The notes beneath the pieces were generated by a model. It did not search any database, was not told where the DNA came from, and saw only the letters and a list, made by a program, of their open reading frames with translations. Made by a program: the position numbers and the translations under genes. DNA of 64,000 nucleotides from Owenia fusiformis (taxonomy: Eukaryota > Annelida > Polychaeta > Sabellida > Oweniidae), in NCBI GenBank assembly GCA_903813345.2, contig CAIIXF020000012.1:4319318-4383317 (forward strand), given 5' to 3'. Numbering within the stretch: position 1 is the stretch's first letter; every line of letters starts with the position of its first letter. This document shows positions 1-11,527 of this stretch, in pieces.

Positions 1-147
1 AATTATATTTCGATCCAAACGTGATATATTTCTTACATAAATCCGTACTCTAAGATGATATGCGTATTTCAATTGTAATCCATACTTGTGTAGCTAGCTA
101 TAGTATAATAAGTACTATGAAACATGTCTGATCCGAACGGCAAAAAT

Positions 148-260
148 ATTCGTATTAGCAATAGTTCACATATCAAGGGTATTTTAACATGGAAGTATAT
201 CAGTCTATGGCGGATTAGAAAATAGGACCAAAAGACGTTCAGATTGAGATGTGTCCAGAT
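148..260. repeat. Diverged third copy of a 164-bp repeat
   Basis: The stretch resembles the two identical 164-bp repeats at 2025-2188 and 2627-2790: attagcaa...gttcac, acatggaag, then ctatggcggatt and ggacca, in the same order. It lies just upstream of the first visible GGT exon. It is diverged, so the repeat is an old dispersed element of which two copies have recently been made identical. Confidence 0.5.
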
Positions 261-299
261 GAAACGAGCATGCAAAAACACTTTTTTTAATTCTTACAG

Positions 300-2393
300 A
301 TAGTGCAAGCACTATTATCCAAGGAGTTTGCCAATGGCATTCGCTCAAAAATATCGGACGACACAACACACAATGTAGAATATTACGGACCTGAATTTGG
401 TAACATAAAGGACAGTGGTACATCTCATCTATCAGTTCTTGGACCTGATGGACTTGCAGTCTCAATTACAAGTACTATTAACTTATTGTAAGTATATATC
501 ATATTTTTCTCAAATAAATTTTTTCGATTCATTTTAACGAATCGCGCGAAATGTTATACACTTCCTTACATAAATATCGAAAGAACGTTTAGTTAAAGTA
601 GATGTTTTATTATCTAGATATTCTTCAAAGAGGTGGATCAACGTAGGGTATTGTGGTCGAATAAAGCGTTTTTCTATTTTCAGTTTTCAAAATGTTAACC
701 TCCTCCATAAGTCTACAATCCCGACATAGTAGATGAATTAAATTCCATGTCTTCCTATTTTTAGCTAGCTAACTGTCGGCTGACGATTTTATCGCTATTT
801 TATGGCCAACTCATTTAAATAACGGTCAAATCGTTAGCCGACAGTTGAATTCGCGAATGCTAGCATAGACTAGTGATTGTTAACAATAACCAGAATCAGT
901 GGTCACTGGTGCGAATTAATGAGTCTTTTATACAACAATTACAATGCATTGTTCGACAATAAGGACTCTGGTAGCATTCGCGAATTCAACTTTTGATTGA
1001 CGGGTTAACCTAGTCATTGCCAAGTAATATATAAACCAGTTGGCCAAGAAATAGTAGGTTAATCTGTCAGCTGAAATCATGAATGCTACCTGTTTCGAAT
1101 ATTTTAGAATCAGGAGTTTGGGCTAAAATCGATCTCACGTTGTCTTAATATAATTGTTACATTTCAGATTTGGTGCTTACTGGGGTAAATCAACTGGTAT
1201 CATATACAATAATAACATGAACGATTTCTCCATACCAAATACAATAAATTATTTCGGTCTCCCCGCTTCCCCAGCTAATTTCATTCAACCTAAGAAGCGC
1301 CCTCTATCGTCGATGAACCCAACTATCATTACGGACAGTGGCGGGGATGTTGTCTCTATCATTGGATCATCTGGTGGTTCAAAGATTACTACAGCAACGG
1401 CATATGTAAGTAGCTTTGGAGAGGGGGAATTTCCCCAGAATTCAAAAACCTGCCCGTAAGTTTGAACTTAGAGGTTCATTGTTTACATAGATATATGTTC
1501 ATCTACGAATTCTGGGATGTTTCCTCTTCTGTTACGTAACTGGTTGGTTGATTCGGCCAGCAGAAATATCAAATTCCATGTTTAGGCATTATTTCACTTC
1601 CCGAAAATTATTTTAAGGGATTGATCATTTCTGATTTCAAACTATATACATGTATACCTGCTGTACAAGGTAGTCCATGGACATTAGCACACACAGAGAA
1701 TGTTTGGAAACACATGTATTTAATGATTTAGACTCATTACAATAAATTGTATTTCAGAATATTATTAGAAATCTATGGTTTGGAAAGACAGTAAAAGAGG
1801 CCTTAGATTATTCCAGAATCCACCACCAGCTAGTACCACCGTATATAGAAGTAGAAAGAGGTTTCCCAAAGGTGAGCCAAGTACTATAGTTATTTTTCAT
1901 ACATCGAATTCTTCAAATAATGATTGAAACGAAACATTGACTTTATTATTTGCAATGTTATTTTTATCATTTAAGAATTGAAACAAAAGTGAAACCTGTC
2001 TAATCATAACTTCAATAAGACGCGCCAAACGTCTCGGGATTAGCAAATGTTCACGATCCCAGGTTTAAAACATGAAAGCCTATGGCAGATTGAAAAAGGG
2101 ACAGAAAAAAGCATTCAAGCTGAGAGGTGTTTCCATACTTAGGTTTTACTGTAATGTTGATTAACAAATTGATATTGAACTTTTAGCTTTTTCTAAATAC
2201 GAATTGTGATTGTGTCGTTCTTCTTTTGCAGAAATATATTGATGGGCTTTTATCTAAAGGACATAATGTGACAATGTTAGACAGTGCAGGATCTATAATA
2301 CAAGCAATACATAAGGACTCAAGAGTGAAACACGGTGCTTCAATATTTGCCAATTGTGACTATAGGAAGGCTGGAGGGCCAAGTGGTTTTTAG
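300..2393 (+). CDS. Gamma-glutamyltransferase, C-terminal part (5' end outside window)
   Basis: Membrane-anchored, extracellular Ntn-hydrolase that cleaves the gamma-glutamyl bond of glutathione and transfers the group to water or an acceptor amino acid or peptide. Four exons in one frame: 300-487, 1168-1405, 1758-1871, 2232-2393 (stop TAG 2391-2393); 233 residues are visible. The first exon carries the autocleavage site in DSGTSHLSVLGPDG. Its Thr (codon 420-422) corresponds to the Thr that becomes the light-chain N-terminus and nucleophile. The TSTINLLFG, PLSSMNPTIITD and GSSGGSKITTA blocks of the light chain follow, and the protein ends RKAGGPSGF. From that Thr to the stop is 193 residues, close to the usual ~190-aa light chain, so the 3' end is complete. 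The heavy chain and N-terminal anchor must lie upstream of position 1. Whether it is GGT1- or GGT5-like cannot be told. The family call is very secure. Confidence 0.95.
760..1090. repeat. Nested palindromic MITE-like element in a GGT intron
   Basis: AACTGTCGGCTGACGATTT near 769 is mirrored by AAATCGTTAGCCGACAGTT near 826-845. Directly after it, GAATTCGCGAATGCTAGCA (about 848-867) is mirrored by TAGCATTCGCGAATTCAAC at about 971-990. The nested inverted repeats with no coding content fit a fold-back or MITE insertion in the 680-bp intron. Exact ends and target duplication are not clear. Confidence 0.6.
2025..2188. repeat. 164-bp direct repeat, copy 1 (last GGT intron)
   Basis: Every base from CCAAACGTCTCGGG to GAACTTTTAGCT is repeated at 2627-2790 with no difference that I can see. 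This copy lies in the last GGT intron and ends 43 bp before the terminal exon. Confidence 0.9.
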
Positions 2394-2581
2394 CAGACAC
2401 CATGGATTAATTACTAATCAAAGGAATTTAGCATTCTCAGCAATACTTTATAAAATTGTATTGTACAGGTTGACACAAAAATGTGACCTTCTAATTTTGG
2501 AATAACTCAATCATGATGGAATGTTTTAAATTATCTTGCGTTAAACAGTTTCATAAATATGATACTTTTGGGACATTGCTC

Positions 2582-3110
2582 ATTATTATATCACTATCCA
2601 GCTAGCGACAGTATGATTGGTCAAAACCAAACGTCTCGGGATTAGCAAATGTTCACGATCCCAGGTTTAAAACATGAAAGCCTATGGCAGATTGAAAAAG
2701 GGACAGAAAAAAGCATTCAAGCTGAGAGGTGTTTCCATACTTAGGTTTTACTGTAATGTTGATTAACAAATTGATATTGAACTTTTAGCTAAACTAGCGA
2801 TATCCCACGCTCCCGGGAATTTTCGAAGAATTTGTTTTCGTTCAGTGTAAATAATTTAGTTCAGTGTAAGTCAAAATGACAGACGAACCGAGTAGATTCA
2901 ATGTATTTCAATGTTAACCTATGACTTAATAATATTAGGGATGTTTAGCTAGACAGTGATATAATAAAACAAATATTTCACTCTATTTTCGGTGAATACC
3001 TGTAGCACTTTCACAAGGTGATATTCCACTTGCCCTTCGGGCTTTGTGGAATATCACTTGTGAAAGATGTACAGGTATTCACCTCAATAGAGTGAAATAT
3101 TTGTTTAATA
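2582..3110. mobile_element. Hairpin-tailed MITE, copy 1, carrying a 164-bp insert
   Basis: Starts TATATCACTATCCAGCTAGCG and ends in a long hairpin (2967-3104) whose arms hold CAAATATTTCACTCTATT and its complement, with CCTTCGGG near the loop. A second copy lies at 58687-59122. Copy 1 has the 164-bp repeat (2627-2790) where copy 2 has about 85 bp of element sequence. No transposase is visible, so it is non-autonomous. It lies between the GGT stop and the IFT20 3' end. Confidence 0.75.
2627..2790. repeat. 164-bp direct repeat, copy 2 (inside the MITE)
   Basis: Identical to 2025-2188. It replaces internal sequence of the surrounding MITE, directly after GTATGATTGGTCAAAA. Confidence 0.9.
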
Positions 3111-3228
3111 TTCCATCATAACTGGAAATATTTAGAGATAAAGTAGACAGAAAGGAGTTTCATGTTCCAAATATGAATTACAACAGTTGATAACAATTTT
3201 TCCTCTTAACCAAATTATAATTTAACAT

Positions 3229-3418
3229 ATACGGTAGAACCTGTGTAAGTGGAACACCCTTGGAGGACTAAAAAAGTGCTCCACTTGGAAGGTTTTCTAC
3301 TTACAGAGGTTCATTAACATGGAGAAGAAGATAGGTCATGGTATTTTAAAAACATGGTTCCACTTGTGAGGTGTTCCATTTACAGAGGTGTTCCACTTAA
3401 CAGGTTCTACTGTATGAA
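3229..3418. mobile_element. MITE with GTAGAACCTGT terminal inverted repeats
   Basis: The left end ACGGTAGAACCTGTGTAAG is mirrored by the right end ACAGGTTCTACTGTA, both next to TA. The inside repeats GTTCCACTT / AAGTGGAAC motifs in both directions. No coding capacity. The TA flanks suggest a Tc1/mariner-type target duplication. Confidence 0.65.
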
Positions 3419-3583
3419 TTAATGTGCAATGATTGAATAAAATAATATGGAATGAAGTGTGGACAAAACAGATGTTTAAAATATTACAATCAACATGACA
3501 AATAAAAAAAAGAAATGTAATAAAGAGCTACAACAATTATTTTGATGTATATACAATATGTACAGTTGAATATGTACAATTAT

Positions 3584-3589
3584 TTTATT
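3584..3589 (-). terminator. Possible IFT20 polyadenylation signal
   Basis: AATAAA on the minus strand about 460 bp downstream of the IFT20 stop. Other A/T-rich hexamers exist in this stretch, so assignment is tentative. Confidence 0.3.
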
Positions 3590-4049
3590 CACACATACTT
3601 CTTCAACAGATCATATTTCCAATTTCAGTTTCATGAACCTAAAAACTAGGCAAATGTTTTCAGAGCTTTTCAATAGATATGATTTTATGTTAAAATAAAC
3701 TTTTACAGAGATCTCATCTGTTACCTATCCCTTGTGCTGGCCTACTGTTATCACTTTAAACCATGGATAGTTAAATGACTTGACATTTTCAGAAAACAAT
3801 TTAATATTGATAGTTACTGAATATTTTCTTTTACATTCTACACACAAAAGAATACCACATAATCCTTTCTCACCTTTTTGACTTACTGTGATAATTAACA
3901 GTTGACGGATGGCACAAACAGTTACTTCTTTAACAATGAAACCAACTACAGTATTTCACAAACATCTCCAACTGATATCTTGTCACGATGTGGATTTTCT
4001 TGGATGGAATCTGCTGTTAATATATGCATTTTTTAAAATATACACTTGA

Positions 4050-5064
4050 TTATTTCTGCAGAATAAACTGTTCAATGAAGTCATTTTGTTCACTTTCCTC
4101 TTTTTGTAAATGTTCATACTGCACTCGGAGTCTGAAATAAATAGAAAGTTATGAAAAATAGTAAACATTCACAATCTATAACAAATAAAATATCTGTAAT
4201 TTGACATCTTGCATCCACTAAGAATTTTGAAAAGCAAAACAGTACCCTCTTGAAAACTCATTGCATCCACTTGAAAATAAGAAAAGGGCATAAGTTGGGT
4301 CAAAATTATGACAATGAGAATTCTACTGCACCAAATTAAAAAAAAAGAATCCACAGGGCAATGCGTCATGTATATTACCTCTCAAGTTGCATCTTTTTCT
4401 CAGTAATAAGAGCCTGTAACTGTTGTTGTTGGGCCTCTCTCTGTTTCGTTATAGACTTGAGAAGATTTCGAGATCCAATAGCCTGAACAAAAAATGTAAT
4501 ATTAAATTTATTTCACAAATCCAAATGCATTGGGTCAAATAGATGACAATTCAGGATTTTTGGTAAAAATCGGTCACGCATAATTATGTAAATGATTGCA
4601 AATTCTAGTCAATTCATCTTAAAATGGCTCAATAAACTGATAATATCAGGTCTCAAACAAACAGTTTACAATTACATGAAATACATGTATTTTACCTTCA
4701 TTTTCTCCTTTTCGACTTCTGATGCCACAGTATCAACCATTCCTATGAACGTGCCTACTATGCTCTGAAACTCTGACATCTCTGTAAAATAAAAAAAATG
4801 TATATGTTATTACTCTTCGAGTAATTTGATCTTAGAGAATAGCATTAGTTCAGGTTGAATATTTTTCGATTGATATTTTTCTTGACGACAGGATAAAATT
4901 CATTTTCATATCATGTTACTAATTTTCTGTCACTCACTGTCTACGAAATCTTTGCATTCTTCCTTTAATTCTGTAGTTTGCTGTTGAACTTCTGGTTCCA
5001 GCACCCTGATCTTGTTTAATTCATCAAAATGTAGTCCAGCTTTTGCTAGAGCTTCATCCGCCAT
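4050..5064 (-). CDS. IFT20: Intraflagellar transport protein 20 (IFT20)
   Basis: Small coiled-coil subunit of IFT complex B, also found at the Golgi, that helps sort ciliary membrane cargo. Four exons on the minus strand: 4938-5064, 4696-4781, 4379-4482, 4050-4131. All junctions are GT-AG and the sum is 399 bp, giving exactly 132 aa, the usual animal length. Diagnostic stretches are [63 protein letters not shown] and [14 protein letters not shown], ending [13 protein letters not shown]. Residues about 70-120 form a heptad-rich helix. The ATG at 5062-5064 is chosen because [15 protein letters not shown] aligns with the family N-terminus. The gene is divergent from the BACURD gene at 5463, with which it probably shares a promoter. 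Confidence 0.98.
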
Positions 5065-5462
5065 TTTGAAGCCAGGAATTTGTAAATGCAGAGCTATAAT
5101 TCATTTTCGTAGTAGAATCAATATTTGTTCTAAAGTAATTTCAACCAAATAAAATCTATTTATCAAATAAAAATATAATCATTCAATTGTTTAATGCAGT
5201 TTATACTGAAATTACTGAAGATATTCCCTTCAATCATACTGCGCTGATTGCATACGAAGATAAGCAGTAGCTCTGTGCAACTACACATAAACAATTGACG
5301 TCATCAAATCATGAGCACTTACTCATTTTCCTAAAAATAGAAAATTTACTATAAATTTATAAAGAATCTGCGTTCATTGACATATTAGAGTTAATCGTTC
5401 GACAAGGACACAGAGTAACTGTTCCTCGACTATTTTTGAATACGAGGGTCTACCTGTTTGCC
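5065..5462. promoter_or_regulatory. Divergent (bidirectional) promoter region, IFT20 / BACURD
   Basis: 398 bp separate the two start codons, which point away from each other, so both 5'UTRs and promoters must lie here or overlap. There is no convincing TATA box at a fixed distance from either ATG. A perfect palindromic CRE lies at 5296-5303. I saw no full RFX X-box, which would be expected at many ciliary genes. Confidence 0.7.
5296..5303. promoter_or_regulatory. Consensus CRE (TGACGTCA)
   Basis: Exact 8-bp palindromic CREB/ATF site, about 160 bp from the BACURD ATG and 230 bp from the IFT20 ATG. A match by chance in 400 bp is possible but unlikely (roughly 1 in 160 for equal base use). Function is inferred. 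Confidence 0.5.
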
Positions 5463-8400
5463 ATGTCTGGTGAACAGAAGACCGTAATACAGGGAGGCGC
5501 AGCAAAATATGTCAAATTGAATGTGGGCGGGTCCCTTCATTACACCACAATAGGGACCCTGACAAAACAAGATACAATGCTAAGGGCAATGTTTAGTGGC
5601 AGGATGGAGGTACTCACAGACTCTGAAGGTATGTGGTATTTTTAGATCATCATGTATTTCAAGATCTTCTCAGAATCTTGTGAAGTAGGCGTTATAAACT
5701 TATTGTATGCTACGACCCCACTTACGAAGTGGTCGTACGGCTGAATCATTGGTCAGTTAATGTTTCTACAACGTTTGAGAAAATACTATGCATTTCACCC
5801 TTGAAATGCCTACCTCGTTACATTCCTGAGTATTTAAGGATTCTTTTAATGCAGTTGAATTACCAATTGTATAGGTTAATTGGCAGAGCGAAGTGATTTT
5901 CGTTTCACATTGGGAATATTTCAGCACTTTTCTAACAGCTTTTAGATTTGGTATGTTTGGTCATTGAAACTCTAATTTGTTATGACCAAGAATAGTCAAA
6001 ATGATCTAACCTTCTGACTCATGATTCCTTTTTCATGAAATTCTTAATTTCAGAATGAGCATATTTATATAATGTCAGCTATCATCTGATACTACAATGT
6101 TATAGTATATATATTTTGTTTAATAAAACTTTTTGAGAAGCAGAATTCATCTATGTATACTTTTTTATTTTAAAATTTTATGCCTCGCTCTTTTTATCTA
6201 AATGCAGAGTTGGTAACTGTTAATCTCCTTGCTTCCTAATATCTTGCTATGAGGTCCTTAATTGCATCCCAGTTACACAAACTATCATTCATTTTACATT
6301 AAGTTAAGGTAATAGGACTTTGGCGAGTGTTTGATGGTGATTTTCTAAAAGGTTTAAAAGTTTTACTCTGTTCCTTTTTTTTTATTTCTCATAAATAAAA
6401 ACAAATAAAATTTTTTTAAAATGCATATTGCATTTTACCTTCAAGGAGCAGTTTTTCAAAGGCGATTTATTTCTCTCAAAGCTCAAAATATTTATATCTT
6501 TACCACCAATTATCTGGTCGGTATAGAACTTGTGTACATCATGGGCATTGTAAGAACAGTTCTTTCTATTATTCATTTTTATATCAATAGTTATTACAAA
6601 AGGCTGTCCCCTCACAGTTCCTCATACGATTTCTGTGCTTTCTCTATTCCAGGTTGGATTCTCATAGACAGGTGTGGCAAACATTTTGGGACAATATTAA
6701 ACTATTTACGAGACGGTTCAGTCTCTTTACCAGAAGCTAGGCGGGAATTAGGTGAACTGTTATCAGAATGCAAGTATTATCTAGTCTCAGATCTTGTACA
6801 AATAGTTGACTCAGCACTGAAGAAAAAGATTGAGGATCAAGATCCAATATGTAAGGTGCCCCTTATTACATCTGCCAAAGAAGAACAGGCCTTGCTGCAC
6901 AAGACAAATAAAGTGAGTGTTCACCTTTAAGAAATATTCATTCAGAGTTCACACCTTAAGGAATATTCATCTCTAGTTTTCGACTTCGACAAATATTCAT
7001 TCTGAGTTTTCACCTTTAAGAGATATTCATCCCAAGTTTTCACCTTAAGAAATATTCATCCTTAGTTTTCCCCTTAAAGGAATGAGTTTTCACCATAGAG
7101 GAATATCATTTTTAGTTTTCTCCTTAAATGATTATTCATTCCTAATTTTCAACTTAAACTAAAATTTATCCGAGAGTTTTCACCTTAAAGGAATATTCAT
7201 CCCTAGTAATCACCTTAAAGGAATATTTATCCCTGTATATATAAGGCCTTGAAATGTAAAAGACTGCAGAGTATTGCAAAACATATTGCTATGAATACTC
7301 GATTAAATCTATCATTTACTGTCTAAAATGTTCTTTTATTTAACTCTATTGCATTGAGCTCACCATAAGAACACCACTCTTGTTTCTGCTCTTGTTTTTT
7401 AAGAAAATGTACATGAATGCATAATGGCCTCTCCCCTCTTAATTGTTTTTTTTCTGGGAACCTAATCACGACTATTTTCTTTTTACCGTTACCTCAATTG
7501 ACAATTGGGCATGTAAATAAAACAAAGGAAAGAACTTACCTTTAGAGAACCGTAATTCTACACTTGCAATTTTTCGCCCTGAAAATGTGTAGCACAAACT
7601 CTCCTCTACATGTATTAAGAAAATGTTCTTATTTCTTATTCCAGCCTGTTGTAAAACTACTGTGCAATCGCCATAACAACAAGTACTCATACACAAAGTA
7701 AGTTATCATATTCAGTCCAAAGCCCAGCCTAGATATAATGTTACAAATTAATAATTTCCAACATATATGTTAAGGGCAACTGTGAAAAATAAAATGAAAT
7801 AGTCAAATTCCATATGTTTTTACGCTACCATTCCTTCTTAGTGAAGCATTTTTATAATCTTTAACTTAAGGCATTTCATTAGTCATTGCATTTTCTTTAG
7901 TCATATCATTTCTTTAGTCATAGCATTTCTTGAACATATTATTTATTTGGGTTATCATTGAATGTTTTGTTAATTTTTATAAATCACACTTTTAGCCACA
8001 GAACTTGTATTTTGTACATGTATATCTATACTTGATTCATAAAATTTCCATTTCAGTAACTCAGATGACAACATATTAAGGAACATTGAGTTATTTGACA
8101 AGCTTTCACTCCGGTTTTACGGTCGTGTATTATTTATCAAAGATGTTATTGGAAGCCAAGAGATCTGTTGCTGGTCATATTACGCTCATGGTCAAAAGAT
8201 GGCGGAGGTCTGCTGTACTTCTATAGTGTATGGCACTGACAAGAAACACACAAAGGTAAAAAAAGGAGCTAAAATATATTATTTCACTTTCAAAGTGCTT
8301 TAGTGTTGTTGTCTTGCGCTGATTGACTTACATGTATTTGTTTTTCTGTTTTTCACATCAGTCTTGTCATCAAAATTCCAGGAAAAATTCTTCCTTCGTT

Positions 8401-9682
8401 TTCTTTTTTTTCGGCACAAGTTTTTCAACTTTGATGTATTAATATGTGTATTAGTATAATGTAAATGAAATAAACGGGCTATAAAAGCCGAAAAAAATCC
8501 AGGAAAACTGCTTACCTGTTCAGCTTGAAATTTTTACAGATGCAAGAGTAGACTAGTTACAACATCTGATTTGAGCACACTTGGCAAATTGCTTGGCATC
8601 TGGAATATCTTTGATAGAAGTGTCAGATTTATTGCAGTGTGTCTTGTTTTGGATTTGATTTTCAAAATTAATGACATGTAGGCTACTGATTACTGTTTTT
8701 GGATATAAACACTATGATAAATTATAACATACCTATGACGATGTATAGTGCAAAGTGTACACAAGACAGCGGGCCAATATAAGTTTTGAAAAGCCCGCGC
8801 CCGCTAACTTTCTGATTGGTCAAGGCACTAACGTCACAACCAATCAATCGAAGATAAAACTGCGCGAGCAATTTTTCTAAACTCATTTCAATCATTTTCA
8901 AACCATTTGTTTGTCAATTCTATAAGAAAACGGCTCTCTCTGACCAGTCTACATCATCATAGGTGTGTTATAAATCGTTTATGTCACTATCGTGGCACAT
9001 ATGCCCTCGGTTCTCAGAGATCAATGTCCCTCCCAAGGTCGGGCCATATATCACTGAGACCTCGGGCATATATGCCACGATAGTGACATAACCTCTAAAT
9101 ATGATATAAAAAGTCCCCCATGGATAAGATAGCTTCTTGTGAAATATAGCATTGATGGGCTATAATCGTAATACAAACCTTCTTTTCTGAAAACATTGAA
9201 GTTTGAAATATTTGCAACATGAGTTTCCCAAATATATTTAGAATCAAGATAAATTGATCCTCACTAGGTCAACAATTTTTTCAAAATCTTTTATTTACTA
9301 CAAATAATTATAATTGCTTTTTGTAATTTTCACTCTTCCATCTGTCTGTCCCTCTCTCTCTGTTTGTCAAGACTTCAAACAAATGAAAATTGATATTTGC
9401 CTTAAGGAATAGTTCATATCCATTTGATCGGTTTCATACTGGTAACTTACAACATTGGTACTGACTCTAAATTATGCTTCATCAATTGCATTTCAGGTTG
9501 AGTTTCCAGAGGCAAGAATCTATGAAGAGACATTGAACATTCTCCTCTATGAGGACAGAAATAAAGGCCCTGATGCAGAACTGATGCAGGCCACCAGGGG
9601 GTACCCACCTAAAGGTGGCACTGCTAGCGACGAAGAAGAGGAAATGGAAAGACATGAAAGAGATAAATTAAGGCGGAAATAA
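5463..9682 (+). CDS. BTB/POZ adaptor for CUL3-mediated RhoA degradation (BACURD; TNFAIP1/KCTD10/KCTD13 type)
   Basis: Substrate adaptor of a CUL3 E3 ubiquitin ligase; vertebrate members target RhoA and act on actin and cell migration. Five exons: 5463-5628, 6653-6912, 7645-7697, 8057-8255, 9497-9682; 864 bp, 287 aa. The BTB/T1 domain covers residues ~15-115 ([54 protein letters not shown]). The family C-terminal region follows ([65 protein letters not shown]). It then ends in an acidic/basic tail and stops earlier than the ~315-aa vertebrate proteins, so the last ~30 residues are missing. The ATG at 5463 is preferred to an in-frame ATG at 5436 because MSGE matches the family start. The sequence does not separate the three vertebrate paralogues and probably represents their single ancestor. 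Confidence 0.95.
6913..7240. repeat. Degenerate ~29-bp minisatellite in a BACURD intron
   Basis: About eleven diverged copies of a unit like AGTTTTCACCTTAAAGGAA followed by TATTCATCCCT. The array starts almost at the splice donor (GTGAGTGTTCACCTTT at 6913), so the donor region itself resembles the unit. Variation in length and sequence suggests an old array. Confidence 0.8.
8978..9095. repeat. Long palindromic hairpin in a BACURD intron
   Basis: TATGTCACTATCGTGGCA near 8979 is mirrored by TGCCACGATAGTGACATA ending near 9091. Inner arms pair CATATGCCCTCGG with CTGAGACCTCGGGCATATAT imperfectly. This is likely the terminal hairpin of a MITE whose remaining sequence extends upstream (about 8750 on), in the intron before the last exon. 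Confidence 0.7.
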
Positions 9683-11527
9683 TGAATGAAGATTTATTGA
9701 AAGAAATCAACATTTGGAAATAACTGCAGTCTGTAGTTTTGAAATCATAAATGGCCAGAATTTGTCGTTTGATTAAAAGCTTTAGAAGCATCACATTAAC
9801 AAAAAATCTGGTGAACACCCTGTTTTGACAGAAATTATCACCAGGAAATGAAATTAATTTTGCATTTCTGATATTTTGAAACAATATTTTTGTCTCTTTG
9901 GAGTGTGTAATGTTTTTGACATCTAACAATAAAAATCCTACAAGGAAGCAACTTAACGAGCGGAATCACAGATGCATTTGATTCTTTACTAAGTTTGTAT
10001 ATGGAAGACATTTTTTCAATTCATTGAAAATATGAATATACACGGAACTGTGATCTTAATATTGTTTTCTAAATGATTACCTTACATATATTTTAGAATG
10101 AAGTGACTGTATCTATTGTGCGTACACTCCCCTCCATAAGTTTGGAAACTGGAAGTCGTCATTAAGAGTGTCTTAAAACCAAATATTCACTGGCTTTAAC
10201 ACGAGACGCAGAAGTGGACATCTGGTTGCCAAACATTTGGCGGGAGTGTATCTCTCTTCAGTGACAAATTGGTCCGTTGCCATTTGCAGTTCAGCAAAAA
10301 CACTCAGCATTTTCTGTAGTAAAAGTCATCAATATTGACAAAGCGTTTCCATTGAATGAGTGCTTAATGCCACATTGGTTCATGATGAGATTTCTGTGGG
10401 TTACTTAATAAGAATGATACAGGGTGTCCATTGTGGCTGTGTCACCCCATCATAAAATAACTTGACACAAGGTATTCAATCATTTTGGCTGTCTCTCCAC
10501 CACAGCATGAATTAGCCATTCATGCTATATATCTTTAGATGGAAAATTCAGTTCAAGATAAAATACCCCTGAATGACCATGTTGAAATGTTACTTGAATA
10601 TTTCTCATGCACTTTAAGTATCCTGCTATTTTGTAAAGATCAAGACAACCAAAGTGAACACCCTATAGTAGGGACAAAGTATTATTAGCTTGCCAATTGG
10701 CCAGTCAAGTTGAAAAATGCTTGTAGGAATATTTCCTAGAATGATGGACATGTTACTCACTAGAATTATTTATTAAAATAAAATTTATACAAAGAGTACA
10801 TATTTGAGAATCTTTCATTGGCTGTTGTAAGCCTATACATGTGTTTCATCTATCGTGCCTCAATCTGAAGCTACAGAGATACAGGATTCCCGGGAAGAGG
10901 AGGGAAAGCCCCAGAGCTTTACCGATGACTGACATATTACGTACGTCTCTTGCGTACCACCTTCGTTTGCGCAAATTCTCACCAGTCAGTTTTCGAATAT
11001 AACTCATCATTGTGATCTCTTAATCGATTTAAGCATATTTCTTAAATATTTCTTTATCTTGATGTGAAATAACAAGCTATGATATTGGTTAACACGCCAG
11101 AAATTAACATAATATTATTTGAAGCGTTATTAGAAAATTTTGAATCCGCCATTTTTGTTTGTCGTTTTGATCAATCAGAGACGTGGGTCATCTCAATACA
11201 GGTTTACATTATAAGCGTATGTCATCTTTGAACTCTGGGGCTAATCCCCCTCTTATTCTCGGGGAACTTGTTTCTAATATTTGTATGTAGATGTCAACCG
11301 TTGAAAAATATATTGAATATTCCGATCCTTTATCATAAAAAACAAATGTATTAGTTGTTAGTCTGATCGAAGTTAAAACAACTCGGTGATGGCCTGTCAT
11401 CTATTTTGATATTCTCTTTGACATCCAAAATGACTTCAGCACTTTTAATTTGAGAGCCGGTAAACATTACATGTATGGTGATTTATAATATCAAAGGCGT
11501 TTGGCATTTACAATACGAGGGAAGAAA
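9683..11527. other. Intergenic region between convergent BACURD and LRR/EF-hand genes
   Basis: No coding exon recognised. It holds the BACURD 3'UTR with an AATAAA at 9928-9933, a MITE at 10123-10250, and non-repetitive A/T-rich sequence up to the stop codon of the minus-strand LRR/EF-hand gene at 11528. Confidence 0.6.
10123..10250. mobile_element. Short MITE, ACTCCCCTCCATAAG family
   Basis: The left end TACACTCCCCTCCATAAG is mirrored by GTTGCCAAACATTTGGCGGGAGTGTA at the right, giving about 128 bp flanked by TA. Related ends occur near 16322, 23743, 32336 and 51199. There is no coding sequence. Confidence 0.7.

Noticed and set aside
5065-5462. RFX X-box in the IFT20 promoter
   Set aside because: Looked for GTTNCC..GGNNAC-type palindromes; only weak half-sites seen, so not reported as a feature.
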